A stretch of 64,000 bases of DNA from Variovorax boronicumulans (GCF_029892485.1 NZ_JARXVG010000001.1:248001-312000); one strand, 5' to 3'; shown: positions 28,032 to 38,200, numbered from the stretch's first letter. Numbers and translations: made by a program. Notes: generated from the letters alone by a model not told the origin.

Positions 28032-28675
28032 AAAAAGACAACATCCCCCTCTTCTTCGCCACCCTGCAGGCCGCCAACCCCACGCCCGAGACCGAACTCG
28101 AATACGACACCCCCTTCGAGCTGCTGGCCGCCGTGCTGCTCTCGGCGCAGGCCACCGACGTGGGCGTGAACAAGGCCACGCGAAAGCTCTTCCCGGTGGC
28201 CAACACGCCGCAGGCGATCTACGACTTGGGCGTGGAGGGCCTGGAGGGCTACATCAAGACCATCGGGCTCTACCGCAGCAAGGCCAAGCACCTGATCGAG
28301 GCCTGCCGCATGCTCGTGGAACTGCACGGCGGCGAGGTGCCCAAGACCCGTGCCGAACTCGAAGCCCTGCCAGGCGTCGGCCGCAAGACGGCGAACGTGG
28401 TGCTCAACGTGGCCTTCGGCGAGCCGACCATGGCGGTCGACACCCACATCTTCCGCGTGGGCAACCGCACCGGGCTCGCGCCGGGCAAGACGCCGCTGGA
28501 GGTGGAACTCAAGCTCGAGAACCGCGTCCCACCGGAGTACCGTCTGCACGCGCACCACTGGCTCATCCTGCACGGACGCTACATCTGCGTGGCGCGCAAG
28601 CCGCGCTGCTGGGAGTGCGCGGTGGCCCCTTACTGCGACTTCAAACCCAAGACACCAGCCCCGAAAACCACCTGA
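28028..28675 (+). CDS. nth: Endonuclease III
   Basis: 215 residues. A bifunctional DNA glycosylase/AP lyase that removes oxidised pyrimidines. The helix-hairpin-helix LPGVGRKTANVVL holds the catalytic Lys120 and the following VDTHIFRV holds Asp138, at the same numbers as in E. coli. The C-terminal 4Fe-4S motif CVARKPRCWECAVAPYC has the C-x6-C-x2-C-x5-C spacing. The start overlaps the hipA stop, so its translation is coupled to hipA and its main visible promoter is the autoregulated hipBA one. The downstream gene starts ten bases after its stop. Confidence 0.95.
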   Translation: MKKDNIPLFFATLQAANPTPETELEYDTPFELLAAVLLSAQATDVGVNKATRKLFPVANTPQAIYDLGVEGLEGYIKTIGLYRSKAKHLIEACRMLVELHGGEVPKTRAELEALPGVGRKTANVVLNVAFGEPTMAVDTHIFRVGNRTGLAPGKTPLEVELKLENRVPPEYRLHAHHWLILHGRYICVARKPRCWECAVAPYCDFKPKTPAPKTT

Positions 28676-28685
28676 CATCATCCGC

Positions 28686-29537
28686 ATGACGACCCCGAAG
28701 AACAACCACCGCGCCCTCCTCGCCACCGCCCTGCTCTCGGCAGCCGCTTTCGTTCCGGCCGCGGCCTGGTCGCAGCAAGGCGGCAAGGGGCTGTCGGCCG
28801 ATGTCATGGCGGGCTATGGCGGGCGCTGGTCGACCGCTTGCGCCGATGCGTCCGCGCCCACGCTGCAGGTGCGCGAGGACCAGCTGATCGTCGAAAGCGG
28901 CAAGCGCCGCGTGGTCGGCCAGGAGCCCGATGCGGCCCACAGCTTCTTCGGCAACAGCCAGCCACCGGCCCGCTTCGACGTGGCGCTCATGAGCAACGTG
29001 GACAAGGCCGGCGTCCTGACCTTCCTGGTCTTCCGAGAGGCGCGCGGGCAGTCCATCACGCTGGATGCCGCGAAGCCGGTGGCGGGGCAACTGGGTCCCG
29101 AACTGATGAAGCTGCGCTACTGGCGATGCGACGGCGCGGCCCGCGCTGCGACGCCGCCCGCGGAGCCGGCCGCCACGAAGCAGCCATCGCCACCGACGGG
29201 CAGCCCCGCGGCGCTCGCACAAGGCCCCGCGATGCAGAAAGCCTGGCGCGCCGCGCTGGGCATCCGAGAAAACGACCGCTGGCTGGTGCGCCGCGAAGGC
29301 CCGGCGCCCGAGCCGCAATGGGTCACCGTGGACGGCACGCGCTATGTGCAGCACGCCTTCTGCAAGCCGCACGATTGTCACGACAACAACGCGATCGCGC
29401 TCTACGACCAGGGCTCGGGCCGCATCTACGGACTGGTGCAGCGCAACGGAAAGAACACCCTCGTGGGCACGCCGCCGCAGGCATTGGCACCGCAGCTGGA
29501 CAAGCTCTGGCGCGAACAGTGGCGGCAGAAGAACTGA
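28686..29537 (+). CDS. Secreted protein with C-terminal Ivy-like lysozyme-inhibitor domain
   Basis: 283 residues. The signal peptide runs to AAAWS (cleavage near residue 29). An N-terminal domain of about 120 residues with paired cysteines is followed by a Pro/Ala-rich linker (residues about 158-180). The C-terminal 105 residues resemble Ivy: a helical opening (MQKAWRAALG), a PQWVTVDGTRYVQHAF strand, and CKPHDC, the conserved disulfide loop that inserts into the active site of lysozymes in the Ivy family. A role as periplasmic lysozyme inhibitor is inferred from that motif. The N-terminal domain is not recognised. It follows nth by ten bases. Confidence 0.72.
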   Translation: MTTPKNNHRALLATALLSAAAFVPAAAWSQQGGKGLSADVMAGYGGRWSTACADASAPTLQVREDQLIVESGKRRVVGQEPDAAHSFFGNSQPPARFDVALMSNVDKAGVLTFLVFREARGQSITLDAAKPVAGQLGPELMKLRYWRCDGAARAATPPAEPAATKQPSPPTGSPAALAQGPAMQKAWRAALGIRENDRWLVRREGPAPEPQWVTVDGTRYVQHAFCKPHDCHDNNAIALYDQGSGRIYGLVQRNGKNTLVGTPPQALAPQLDKLWREQWRQKN

Positions 29538-29563
29538 GAAGGTGTGAACTCTGCCGCGACCCG

Positions 29564-30127
29564 TCAGCCGGCCGGAGGATGCTCGAAGGTCAGCCAGCCG
29601 CCGAATGCAAGTTCGCCGGCGGGCCAGTCGGCAGCGGTTTCGGGGCAACGGATGCCCCGCTGCAACAGCGTCACCGCGCGCAGCACGCCGGCGTGGGTGA
29701 CCCACAGCGCGTCGCCTTTGCCGGACAGCCATTCGTCATGGGCATCAGCGGCGCGCTGCATGAATGCACGCACGCTCTCGCCATTCGCACCTGCGATGCC
29801 ATCTGCGAAATTGCAGGTCCAGGCCTCGAACTCCTCGCGTGCGATGGCGGACCACCTGCGCCCTTCCCAGGCGCCGAAGTTCATCTCGGCGATGCGGGCA
29901 TCGTGCTGCACGGCCAAATCCGGGCGCAGCGCCACGATGGCATCGGTCAGCGCGACACAGCGCCGCAGCGGCGAACTGCGCAGCGCGATGCCGACGGGCA
30001 GCAAGGGCGCGATGCGCTGCGCGGCGACCAGCGTGGCTTCGGGTTCCGCTTCGAGGTCGGTCGCGCCGTAGCAGAGGCCGGGCTCCGCAACCACCGGCGC
30101 ATGGCGCAGGAGCCAGAGCTTTCTCAT
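29564..30127 (-). CDS. cobC: Alpha-ribazole phosphatase (histidine phosphatase family)
   Basis: 187 residues. A phosphoglycerate-mutase-like phosphatase with the phosphohistidine motif LLRHAP at residues 6-11, a second Arg in LRSSPLRRC, the NFGAWEGRRW segment typical of CobC, and the late WVTHAGVLRAV histidine. It dephosphorylates alpha-ribazole 5'-phosphate, or adenosylcobalamin 5'-phosphate, at the end of B12 assembly. It is the last gene of the distal cob block, overlapping cobS by ATGA. Confidence 0.87.
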   Translation of the reverse strand: MRKLWLLRHAPVVAEPGLCYGATDLEAEPEATLVAAQRIAPLLPVGIALRSSPLRRCVALTDAIVALRPDLAVQHDARIAEMNFGAWEGRRWSAIAREEFEAWTCNFADGIAGANGESVRAFMQRAADAHDEWLSGKGDALWVTHAGVLRAVTLLQRGIRCPETAADWPAGELAFGGWLTFEHPPAG

Positions 30128-30918
30128 GCCTGCCAGGCGAGCGCGAGGTAGATCGCCAGTTCGCAGACCTGCTGGGTGGCGCCCAAGCCGTCGCCGGTGA
30201 AACCCTGCAGGCGCCGCAGGAAAAGACGCGCCATCCAGCCCGCAGCCACGATGACGGCCAGCAGCGCGGCGACGACATGCACAAGGTCATGCGCGCACAG
30301 CAGAAGCGCCACGGCGGGAATCGACCACAGCACGGCAATGACCAGCGCCCCGCCGCTGATCGCATCGGCCAGCGGCTTCGCCTTGCTCGCGCCGCTGTCG
30401 CCCACGTAGGGCAGCCAGCGGATCAGGAACAGTGGCGCCAGCCGCGACAGCACATGCGTGCCGACGATGGCAACAGCCACCGTCTCCAGCCCGCGCCCGG
30501 CCAACGTGGCGAGCAGCGCGAACTTGAGGCCCAGCGCGAGCACCAGCGCCACCGCACCGAAGGCGCCGATGCGCGAATCCTTCATGATCTCCAGCGCCCG
30601 GTCGCGGTTGGCCGAGCCGCCCAGGCCATCGGCCACGTCGGCGAGACCGTCTTCATGGAAGGCGCCGGTCAGCATCACGGTAGCGACCGTGCTCAGCACG
30701 GCTGCGGCGAAGGCGCCCGCCACGCTCTGCAATCCGACGCCCACGGCCACGAAGACCAGCGCCGCCACGCCGCCCACCAGCCATCCGATGCCGGGCAGGT
30801 GCGCCGCGCTCGCGCGCAGCATCTGCGGGCTGAACCCGACCCATGCCGCAAGCGAACCCGTCACCGGCACGCGGGTGAAGAACTGCAATGCCAGCAGGAA
30901 GTGGCGAACGCCGTTCAT
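30124..30918 (-). CDS. cobS: Adenosylcobinamide-GDP ribazoletransferase (cobalamin 5'-phosphate synthase)
   Basis: 264 residues from the ATG at 30916-30918, with several hydrophobic helices as expected for this integral membrane enzyme. It joins adenosylcobinamide-GDP to alpha-ribazole phosphate. The signature HEDGLADVADGLGG followed by RALEIMKDSRIGAFG is unmistakable. Its stop overlaps the cobC start and cobT ends five bases before its ATG, so the three lower-loop genes are tightly coupled. Confidence 0.94.
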   Translation of the reverse strand: MNGVRHFLLALQFFTRVPVTGSLAAWVGFSPQMLRASAAHLPGIGWLVGGVAALVFVAVGVGLQSVAGAFAAAVLSTVATVMLTGAFHEDGLADVADGLGGSANRDRALEIMKDSRIGAFGAVALVLALGLKFALLATLAGRGLETVAVAIVGTHVLSRLAPLFLIRWLPYVGDSGASKAKPLADAISGGALVIAVLWSIPAVALLLCAHDLVHVVAALLAVIVAAGWMARLFLRRLQGFTGDGLGATQQVCELAIYLALAWQA

Positions 30919-30923
30919 CCGTC

Positions 30924-31964
30924 TCAGGCGTCCTTGCGCGACACGCCCGCCGCCTCGAAGCTCGCCATCTCGCGCAGGATGCGGCAAGCCGATTCGAGCA
31001 GCGGCCAGGCCAGCGCGCCGCCGGAGCCTTCGCCCAGGCGCAGGTCCAGGTTCAGCAGGGGCTCGAGTCCGAGGTGCTTCAGCAGCAGCGAATGACCCGG
31101 CTCGGCCGAGCTGTGCGCGGCGACGCAGCGCTGCGTCACATGCGGTTGCAGCGCCTCTGCGACCAGCACCGCGGCACTGGCGATGAAGCCATCGACCACG
31201 ATCACGCGGCGTTCTTCCGCCGCCTGCAGCACCGCGCCGACGAGCGTGGCGACTTCGAAGCCGCCGAACGCGGCCAGCGCGTCGAGCGGCGCCGTTGCAG
31301 TCGAATGCAAAGCGAGCACTTCACGCAGCACATCCCGCTTGCGCGCGAGCCCCGCCGCATCGAGACCGGTGCCGGCACCGGTGCACGCGCCAATGTCCAG
31401 CCCTGCAAGCCGCGACAAGAGCAACGCCGCCGACGAACTGTTGCCGATGCCCATCTCGCCGAGCAGCAAGGCGTTGCCCGGCAGCACGTGCACCACATCT
31501 CTTCCGTTGGCGATGGCATGCGCGCATTGATCGGCCGTCATCGCAGGGCCGGCCGACGCATCCGCCGTCCCCGCCGCAATCCGCCGCGACACCAGCCCCG
31601 GACGAGGCTGGAAGTCGCGGCGCACGCCGCAATCGACCACCGTCAGCGCGAGGCCGTGCTGTCTTGCCAGCACGCTGACCGCTGCGCCGCCGGCGAGGAA
31701 GTTCTCGACCATCTGCCAGGTCACGTCGCTCGGGAATGCCGAGACGCCGCGGGCCGCCAGCCCGTGATCGCCAGCGCAGACCAGCATCTGCGGCGCCTCG
31801 AGCACCGGCGCTTCGCTGCCCAGGATCGTGCCGATCCGCAGGGCCAGCGTTTCGAGCTTGCCGAGCGCGCCCAGCGGCTTGGTCTTGTTGTCGATCGCGC
31901 TTTGCAGGCGAGCCGTGAGTGCCGCGTCGGTGATGTCGGAGATGGAGGGAATGGTGTCGTTCAT
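30924..31964 (-). CDS. cobT: Nicotinate-nucleotide--dimethylbenzimidazole phosphoribosyltransferase
   Basis: 346 residues, normal length. It forms alpha-ribazole 5'-phosphate from dimethylbenzimidazole and nicotinate mononucleotide. Motifs: NKTKPLGALGKLE near the N-terminus, CAGDHGLAARGVSAFP, GEMGIGNSSSAA in the middle, and a GFIASAAVLVA/EPGHSLLLKHLG C-terminal region. The bluB gene in the proximal block can supply its base. The ATG overlaps the cobQ stop (ATGA), so cobQ-cobT-cobS-cobC is one unit. Confidence 0.95.
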   Translation of the reverse strand: MNDTIPSISDITDAALTARLQSAIDNKTKPLGALGKLETLALRIGTILGSEAPVLEAPQMLVCAGDHGLAARGVSAFPSDVTWQMVENFLAGGAAVSVLARQHGLALTVVDCGVRRDFQPRPGLVSRRIAAGTADASAGPAMTADQCAHAIANGRDVVHVLPGNALLLGEMGIGNSSSAALLLSRLAGLDIGACTGAGTGLDAAGLARKRDVLREVLALHSTATAPLDALAAFGGFEVATLVGAVLQAAEERRVIVVDGFIASAAVLVAEALQPHVTQRCVAAHSSAEPGHSLLLKHLGLEPLLNLDLRLGEGSGGALAWPLLESACRILREMASFEAAGVSRKDA

Positions 31965-33421
31965 GCAATGAGGCCGGCAAGAACGCCGGCGTCGAAATGG
32001 GTGTCGATGAAATCGGCCAGGCCGTCGAATGTGCTGTCGAGTGTCGGAGCCGCGGCGCCGAACAGCGCGTGCAGCACCGCGGCATCCTCGAACAGCCCGT
32101 GAAGGTACAGCCCGAGCACGTTGCCGCGCGTGTTCTGCCAGGCGAGGCCGTCGGGCATCACGGCGTGGCCGTCGTGCGCCAACTGGGGGTGTTCGGCCGT
32201 CTGGCCGTGGTGAATTTCGTAGCCCGTCATCGGCACGTCCGACAGGGCGGCCCAGTCGCCGGTCAGCGTGCCGAAGGTGGCCGCGCGGTGGCGCACGGTC
32301 TTCTCGCGCTCGAACACGGTCACCAGCTGCAGCAGGCCGAGGCCCGGCGCGTTGCCGTCGATGCCATACGGATCGACCAGCGCCTCGCCCAGCATCTGCA
32401 GCCCGCCGCAGATGCCCAGCACCACGCCGCCCCGCGCCGCGTGCGCGGCCACGGCACTGTCCAGCCCCTGCGCGCGCAGCCAGGCCAGGTCGCCGCTCGT
32501 GTGCTTGGAACCGGGGAGCACGATCCAGTCGGCGCCGGCCACGTCGGCAGGCGTGCGCGCCCAGAGCAGCCGAACGCCGGGCACGTTCTTGAGCGACTGG
32601 AATTCGTCCAGGTTGCTGATGCGCGGATAGGCGACCACCGCGACCGTGCGCGTGACGGTACCGCTCGCGCGGCTGCGGTCGTCGAACACCCCGTCTTCCT
32701 CGGGCAGGCCGTGCTGCCACCACATCGGCAGCGTTGCGACGGTGGGCACGCCGGTCAGTGCCTGCAACTTCTCGGGTGCGGGCGACAGCAGCGAGGCATC
32801 GCCACGAAACTTGTTGAGCACGAAGCCGTGCAGCAGCGCGCGGTCGGCCTCGGGCAAGAGCGCCCAGGTGCCGTAGAGGTGGGCGAAGGCGCCGCCCCGG
32901 TCGATGTCGGTGGCCAGCAGGCAGCGGGCCTCCGCGTGTCGAGCCACGCGCAGGTTGACGATGTCGCTGGCCATGAGGTTGATCTCGGCCGGCGAACCTG
33001 CGCCCTCGATCACGACGACATCGTTCTCGGCGCGCAATTCATCGAGCGCCCCGGCGATCTGCGGCCACACGCGTTCGCTGCGCCCGCGCCAGGGCAAGGC
33101 CGAGAGCGTCTCGCTCACCTGCCCCATCAAAACGACCTGGCTGTGGGTGTCGCGCTCGGGCTTGAGCAGCAGCGGGTTCATGCGCACGTCGGGCACGGCG
33201 TTGGCGGCCAGGGCCTGGAAGTACTGGGCACTGCCGATCTCGCCGCCATCGACCACGCGGGCGTTGTTGCTCATGTTCTGCGCCTTGAAGGGCGCCACCT
33301 TGAGCCCCTGCCGCGCATACCAGCGGCACAGGGCCGTGGCCAGCCAGCTCTTGCCGGCTCCGCTGGTGGTGCCCAAGACCATGACGCACCGCGCCGGCCT
33401 GTTTTTCGCCGTTGAACTCAT
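31961..33421 (-). CDS. cobQ: Cobyric acid synthase
   Basis: 486 residues. An ATP- and glutamine-dependent amidotransferase that amidates positions b, d, e and g of adenosylcobyrinic acid a,c-diamide. The N-terminal dethiobiotin-synthetase-like domain has the P-loop TSGAGKS and KAQNMSNNARV. The C-terminal glutamine amidotransferase domain has LPGSKHTSGDL, the cysteine of GICGGLQMLG, and a late YLHGLFED with its histidine. It is the first gene of the distal cob block. I see no cobalamin riboswitch in the 134 bases upstream. Confidence 0.95.
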   Translation of the reverse strand: MSSTAKNRPARCVMVLGTTSGAGKSWLATALCRWYARQGLKVAPFKAQNMSNNARVVDGGEIGSAQYFQALAANAVPDVRMNPLLLKPERDTHSQVVLMGQVSETLSALPWRGRSERVWPQIAGALDELRAENDVVVIEGAGSPAEINLMASDIVNLRVARHAEARCLLATDIDRGGAFAHLYGTWALLPEADRALLHGFVLNKFRGDASLLSPAPEKLQALTGVPTVATLPMWWQHGLPEEDGVFDDRSRASGTVTRTVAVVAYPRISNLDEFQSLKNVPGVRLLWARTPADVAGADWIVLPGSKHTSGDLAWLRAQGLDSAVAAHAARGGVVLGICGGLQMLGEALVDPYGIDGNAPGLGLLQLVTVFEREKTVRHRAATFGTLTGDWAALSDVPMTGYEIHHGQTAEHPQLAHDGHAVMPDGLAWQNTRGNVLGLYLHGLFEDAAVLHALFGAAAPTLDSTFDGLADFIDTHFDAGVLAGLIA

Positions 33422-33555
33422 GCGGCGAATTGTCGTTGAGCGCCGGAGCCGCCCGAATCGGGTGGCAGAACTGCGGCATCTTTCACGCGGGCCGCCGGGG
33501 AGGCGGTTGCATTTTGAATCCGGGGCTGTCGTTTATCCGTATACAAGGCCTATCA

Positions 33556-33813
33556 ATGCATTGCGACCCCGCCCCCATGCCAGCCCTCAACGATTTGGCG
33601 CTCACCGTCGAGGAACGCGAGCCGGGCCAGTTCTACTGGACCCTGCTCGAAGCCCTGGACAACAGCGGCCGTTCCGATGTGCACGACCTGCACGACACCC
33701 TCGACTACCGGGTGTATCGCTCGGCGGCCAGGCCGCAGACCAGCCACTCCAACGCCTTGGCCCTGGGCGTTGCGGAACTCCAGAAGATCAGCGCGTCGCG
33801 ACCTTCTGCGTAG
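33556..33813 (+). CDS. Small hypothetical protein, 3' end overlapping the outer-membrane efflux gene
   Basis: 85 residues from the ATG at 33556; AAGG sits nine bases upstream. The product is soluble-looking and acidic, with EEREPGQFYWTLLEALD as its most distinctive part. I do not recognise a family. It is divergent from cobQ (134 bases between starts) and its last 26 bases run antisense to the 3' end of the OprN-like gene. The short stretch before it holds no riboswitch that I can see. Confidence 0.55.
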   Translation: MHCDPAPMPALNDLALTVEEREPGQFYWTLLEALDNSGRSDVHDLHDTLDYRVYRSAARPQTSHSNALALGVAELQKISASRPSA

Positions 33814-35266
33814 CCGAGCCAGGCGCCGACGCCGTCGCGGCCGGCACCTCCCAGCTGCCGCCGATGGCGCGGATCAGGCCCACGGCCGCCTGGTACTGCG
33901 CCGACTTCACCTGCAGCGCCTGGCGCCGGTTGCGCAGTTCGCTGCGGCGTGCATCCAGCAGGTCGAGCTGGCTGATATAGCCATTGCGATAGCGCGTGTC
34001 CGACAGGCTCGTGGCCCGCTGCGCCGACGACACCGCCTTGGCCTGCACCACCGACTGCTCCTGCAGGATGCGGATCGCCGCCAGCTGGTCTTCGACCTCC
34101 TGGAACGCCACCAGCACCTGGGTGCGGTAGCTGGCGATCGCGCCATCGAGCTGGGCGTTGGCGCCCTGCACGCCGGCCTCGCGGCGGCCGCCGTCGAAGA
34201 TCGGCAGCGACAGCAGCGCACCCACGCCCCATGAACGGGCCGACCACTTGAAGAGATCGCCGATCTCGGGCGAGGCGTAGCCGGCGGCGCCGGTCAGCGA
34301 GATGTCCGGGAACCACGCGGTCTGCGCCACGCCCACGCGGGCCTGTGCTGCCAGCACCGCGTTCTGCGCGGCCGACACGTCGGGCCGGCGCGTGAGCACC
34401 GTGCCCGGCACGCCCGGCGGAATGGCCGGCAGCGCGGTCGCCCATTCGTCGGTGCGCACGCCGAAGCTGGAGGCCGAATCGCCCACCAGCACCGCGAGCG
34501 CATGCTCGACCTGGGCACGTTGGCGGTCGAGCGCCAGCGCATCCGATTCGGTCGACGACACCTCGGTCTGCACCCGCGCCACGTCGAGCTCGGCGATATC
34601 GCCGGCTGCCTGGCGACGCTGCGTGAGGCGCAGCGTGTCGCTGTAGGCCTCGACCGTCTCGCGCATCAGTGCGCGTTCGGCATCGAGCGCGCGCAGCTGC
34701 AGATAGGTCTGGGCCACTTCGGCCTGCACCGCGAGACGCGTGCTCTGCAGCAGGCCTTCGCGGCCGACCGCATCGAGCTTGGCCGCGTTGCTGGCACCCG
34801 AGAGGCGGCCGAACAGGTCGACCTCGTAGGAGAAGGTGGCGCCGATGTTGGTCATCGTGCCGGGCTTGGTGCTGGCCGTCGCCTTGTCCAGTCCCGCGCC
34901 GCGGTTGGCGCCCGCGCCCAGGCCGATCTGCGGCAGCCGGTCGGCGTTGGCGCTGCGTGCGAGCGCACGGGCCTCGGCCAGCCGGGCCGCGGCGCCCTGG
35001 ATGTTGCTGTTGTTGACGTCGGCCTTCTCGACCAGCGCATTGAGCACCGGGTCGTTGAAAGCCAGCCACCAGGCGCCGCGTGCCTGTGCTTCAGAAGGCA
35101 GTGCCTTCGTGAAGCCGGCGGGCGGCGTGGCGCCCTGCTCCTTGAACTGGGCCGTGGTCTGGATTTCCGGCACGCCGGAGGGGACCGTCGCGCAGCCGGC
35201 CAGCGCCAGGGCGGCGACCAGCGGCAGCAGTGCGTTGCGGACCAAGGGTTGGAATGCGAATTTCAT
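33788..35266 (-). CDS. Outer-membrane efflux lipoprotein (OprN/OprM/NodT family)
   Basis: 492 residues with a type II signal peptide: the lipobox LALAGC puts the lipidated cysteine near residue 25. The rest is the duplicated TolC-like repeat, with long heptad-rich helices (for example the AALAEARALARSANADRLPQIGLG region and the RATSLSDTRYRNGYISQLDLLDARR region, typical of NodT-type proteins). It forms the outer-membrane exit duct for the adjacent RND pump. It is the last gene of the pump operon, 30 bases after the permease gene. Confidence 0.93.
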   Translation of the reverse strand: MKFAFQPLVRNALLPLVAALALAGCATVPSGVPEIQTTAQFKEQGATPPAGFTKALPSEAQARGAWWLAFNDPVLNALVEKADVNNSNIQGAAARLAEARALARSANADRLPQIGLGAGANRGAGLDKATASTKPGTMTNIGATFSYEVDLFGRLSGASNAAKLDAVGREGLLQSTRLAVQAEVAQTYLQLRALDAERALMRETVEAYSDTLRLTQRRQAAGDIAELDVARVQTEVSSTESDALALDRQRAQVEHALAVLVGDSASSFGVRTDEWATALPAIPPGVPGTVLTRRPDVSAAQNAVLAAQARVGVAQTAWFPDISLTGAAGYASPEIGDLFKWSARSWGVGALLSLPIFDGGRREAGVQGANAQLDGAIASYRTQVLVAFQEVEDQLAAIRILQEQSVVQAKAVSSAQRATSLSDTRYRNGYISQLDLLDARRSELRNRRQALQVKSAQYQAAVGLIRAIGGSWEVPAATASAPGSATQKVATR

Positions 35267-35296
35267 GATGAACTTTCTTCTCGATCGGTCAGGCGA

Positions 35297-38200
35297 TCAG
35301 TCATGCGACTCGTGCGAGGGACGCGGCGAGGCCGGCACCGGGTGCAGCCCGCCACCGCCGGAACCACCGTGCGAAGGCGCGGGATGGTTGGCCGAGACGA
35401 ACTCCTCGCCATGCGGCACTTCGCCATGCAGCTTGAGCGGCTTGTTGCCCGCCAGGCGCCGCAGCAGCACATAGAACACCGGCGTCAGGAACAGGCCGAA
35501 GGCCGTCACGCCGATCATTCCGGCGAACACCGCCACGCCCATGGCCTTGCGCATCTCCGAACCCGCGCCGGTCGAGAGCACGAGGGGCAGCACACCCATC
35601 ACGAAGGCGAGCGAGGTCATCAGGATCGGACGCAGGCGCAGGCGGCTCGCTTCGATCGCGGCCTGGATGGGCGTGCGTCCGGCGAACTCCAGCTCCCGTG
35701 CGAACTCCACGATCAAAATCGCGTTCTTCGCACTCAGCCCCACCAGCACGATCAGCCCGATCTGCGTAAAGACGTTGTTGTCACCTCCCGATATCCATAC
35801 GCCCGCCATCGCGGCCATGATGCCCATGGGCACGATCAGGATGATGGCGATCGGCAGCGTCAGGCTCTCGTACTGGGCAGCCAGCACCAGGAACACCAGC
35901 AGGATGGCCAGCGGGAACACCAGGAAGGCGGAGTTGCCGGCCAGGATTTCCTGGTAGGTCAGCTCGGTCCACTCGAAGCTCACGCCCTTGGGCAGCGTCT
36001 CGGCCGCGATCTTGGTGATCACGTCCTGCGCCTGGCCCGACGAGTAGCCGGGAGCCGGGCCGCCGTTGATGTCAGCGGCGAGGTAGCCGTTGTAGCGCAT
36101 GGCGCGTTCCGGGCCGAAGGTCGAATTCACCTTCATCAGCGCGGACAGCGGCACCATCTCGCCTGAGGTGGAGCGCACCTTCAACAGGCCCACGTCTTCG
36201 GCACGGGCGCGGTAAGGCGCATCGGCCTGGACACGCACGGAATACGTGCGGCCGAACTTGTTGAAGTCGTTGGCATACAGGCTACCCAGGTAGATCTGCA
36301 TCGTGTCGAAGATGTCCGTCACCGGCACGCCGAGCTGGCGGGCCTTGGTGCGGTCGATGTCCGCGTACAGCTGCGGCACGTTGACCTGCCAGCTCGTGAA
36401 CATGCCCGTGAGCTCCGGCGCTGCCTGCGCCTTGGCCATGAAGGCCTTCACTGCCTGGTCCATCTGGTCGTAGCCGACCGATGCACGGTCTTCGATCTGC
36501 AGCTTGAAGCCACCCGTGGTGCCCAGGCCCGCCACCGGCGGCGGCGGGAACATCACGATGAACGCGTCCTGGATGCTCGAGAAGGCACCGTTGAGTTGCC
36601 CGGCCACCGCACCGCCGCTCTGGTCGGGGCGCTTGCGCTGGTCGAAGGGCTTGAGGGTGGCGAACACGATGCCCGAGTTGGAGCTGTTGGTGAAGCCGTT
36701 GATCGACAGGCCCGGGAAGGCGATGGCGTCTTCCACGTTCGGGTTCTTCTTCATGATCTCGCCCATGCGCTGGATCACTTCGTCGGTGCGGTCTAGCGTG
36801 GCGCCATCGGGCAGCTGGGCAAAACCGATGAGGTATTGCTTGTCCTGCGCCGGCACGAAGCCGCCGGGCACCGCCTTGAAGAGGCCGAAGGTCACCGCGA
36901 TCAGCGCGACGTAGATCGCCAGCATCAGCGCCTTGCGCGAGATGACGTTCTTCACGCCGCCGCTGTAGGCCTCCGAACCGCGATGGAACAGCCGGTTGAA
37001 GCCGCGGAACAGCCAGCCGAAGGCCTTGTCCATGCCGCGCGTCAGCGCGTCCTTGGGCTGGTCATGGCCGCGCAGCAGCAGTGCCGCAAGAGCCGGCGAC
37101 AGCGTCAGCGAATTAATCGCCGAGATCACCGTCGAGATCGCGATGGTCACCGCGAACTGGCGATAGAACTGGCCCGTGAGGCCGCTGATGAAAGCCAGCG
37201 GCACGAACACGGCCACCAGCACCAGTGCGATCGCGATGATGGGTCCGGACACTTCGCGCATCGCGCGGTACGTCGCCTCGCGCGGCGTCAATCCGGCCTC
37301 GATGTTCCGCTCGACGTTCTCCACCACCACGATGGCGTCGTCCACCACGATGCCGATGGCCAGCACCAGCCCGAACAGGCTCAGCGCGTTGATCGAGAAA
37401 CCGAGGATGTGCAGCACCGCGAAGGTACCGATCACCGACACCGGCACGGCCAGCAGCGGAATGATCGACGCGCGCCACGTCTGCAGGAACAGGATCACGA
37501 CCAGCACCACCAGCATGATGGCTTCGAGCAGCGTGTGGATCACCGATTCGATGGACGCACGCACGAACTGCGTCGGGTCGTAGGCGATGCGGTATTCCAG
37601 GCCTTCGGGCATGTTCTTGTTGAGCTCGGCCATCGTCTTGCGCACGTTGGACGAGATGTCGAGCGCGTTGGAGCCCGGTGCCTGGAACACGCCCATGCCG
37701 ACGGCCGGGTCGTTGTTCAGCAGCGAGCGCAGCGAGTAGTCGGCGGCGCCCATCTCCAGGCGACCGATGTCGCGCAGCCGGGTCACGGCGCCGTCGGTGC
37801 CGCTCTTGACGATGATGTCGCCGAATTCTTCCTCGCTCTGCAGGCGCCCTTGCGCATTGATCGAGAGCTGCATGTCCACGCCCGAGAGGCCCGGCGATGC
37901 GCCGACCACGCCGGCCGCGGCCTGCACGTTCTGGCCACGGATCGCAGCGACCACATCGCTCGCCGAGAGGCCGCGCTGCGCGACCTTCTGCGGGTCGAGC
38001 CAGACGCGCATGGAGTAGTCTCCGCCGCCGAAGATCTGAACCTGGCCCACGCCTTCGATGCGCGCGAGCGGGTCCTTGACGTTCAACACCGCGTAGTTGC
38101 GCAGGTAGTTGATGTCGTAGCGGTTGTTCGGCGAGACGAGGTGGACCACCATCGTCAGGTCGGGCGCGCTCTTGACGGTCGTGATGCCCAGGCGCCGCAC

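Noticed and set aside
28686..29537. The secreted protein as an extension of nth
   Set aside because: The frame is open upstream through nth in another frame, but a signal peptide and ATG at 28686 mark a separate gene.
33422..33555. A cobalamin riboswitch upstream of cobQ
   Set aside because: No B12 box or GCCCCCGCAAC core is present on the minus strand in the 134 bases before cobQ.
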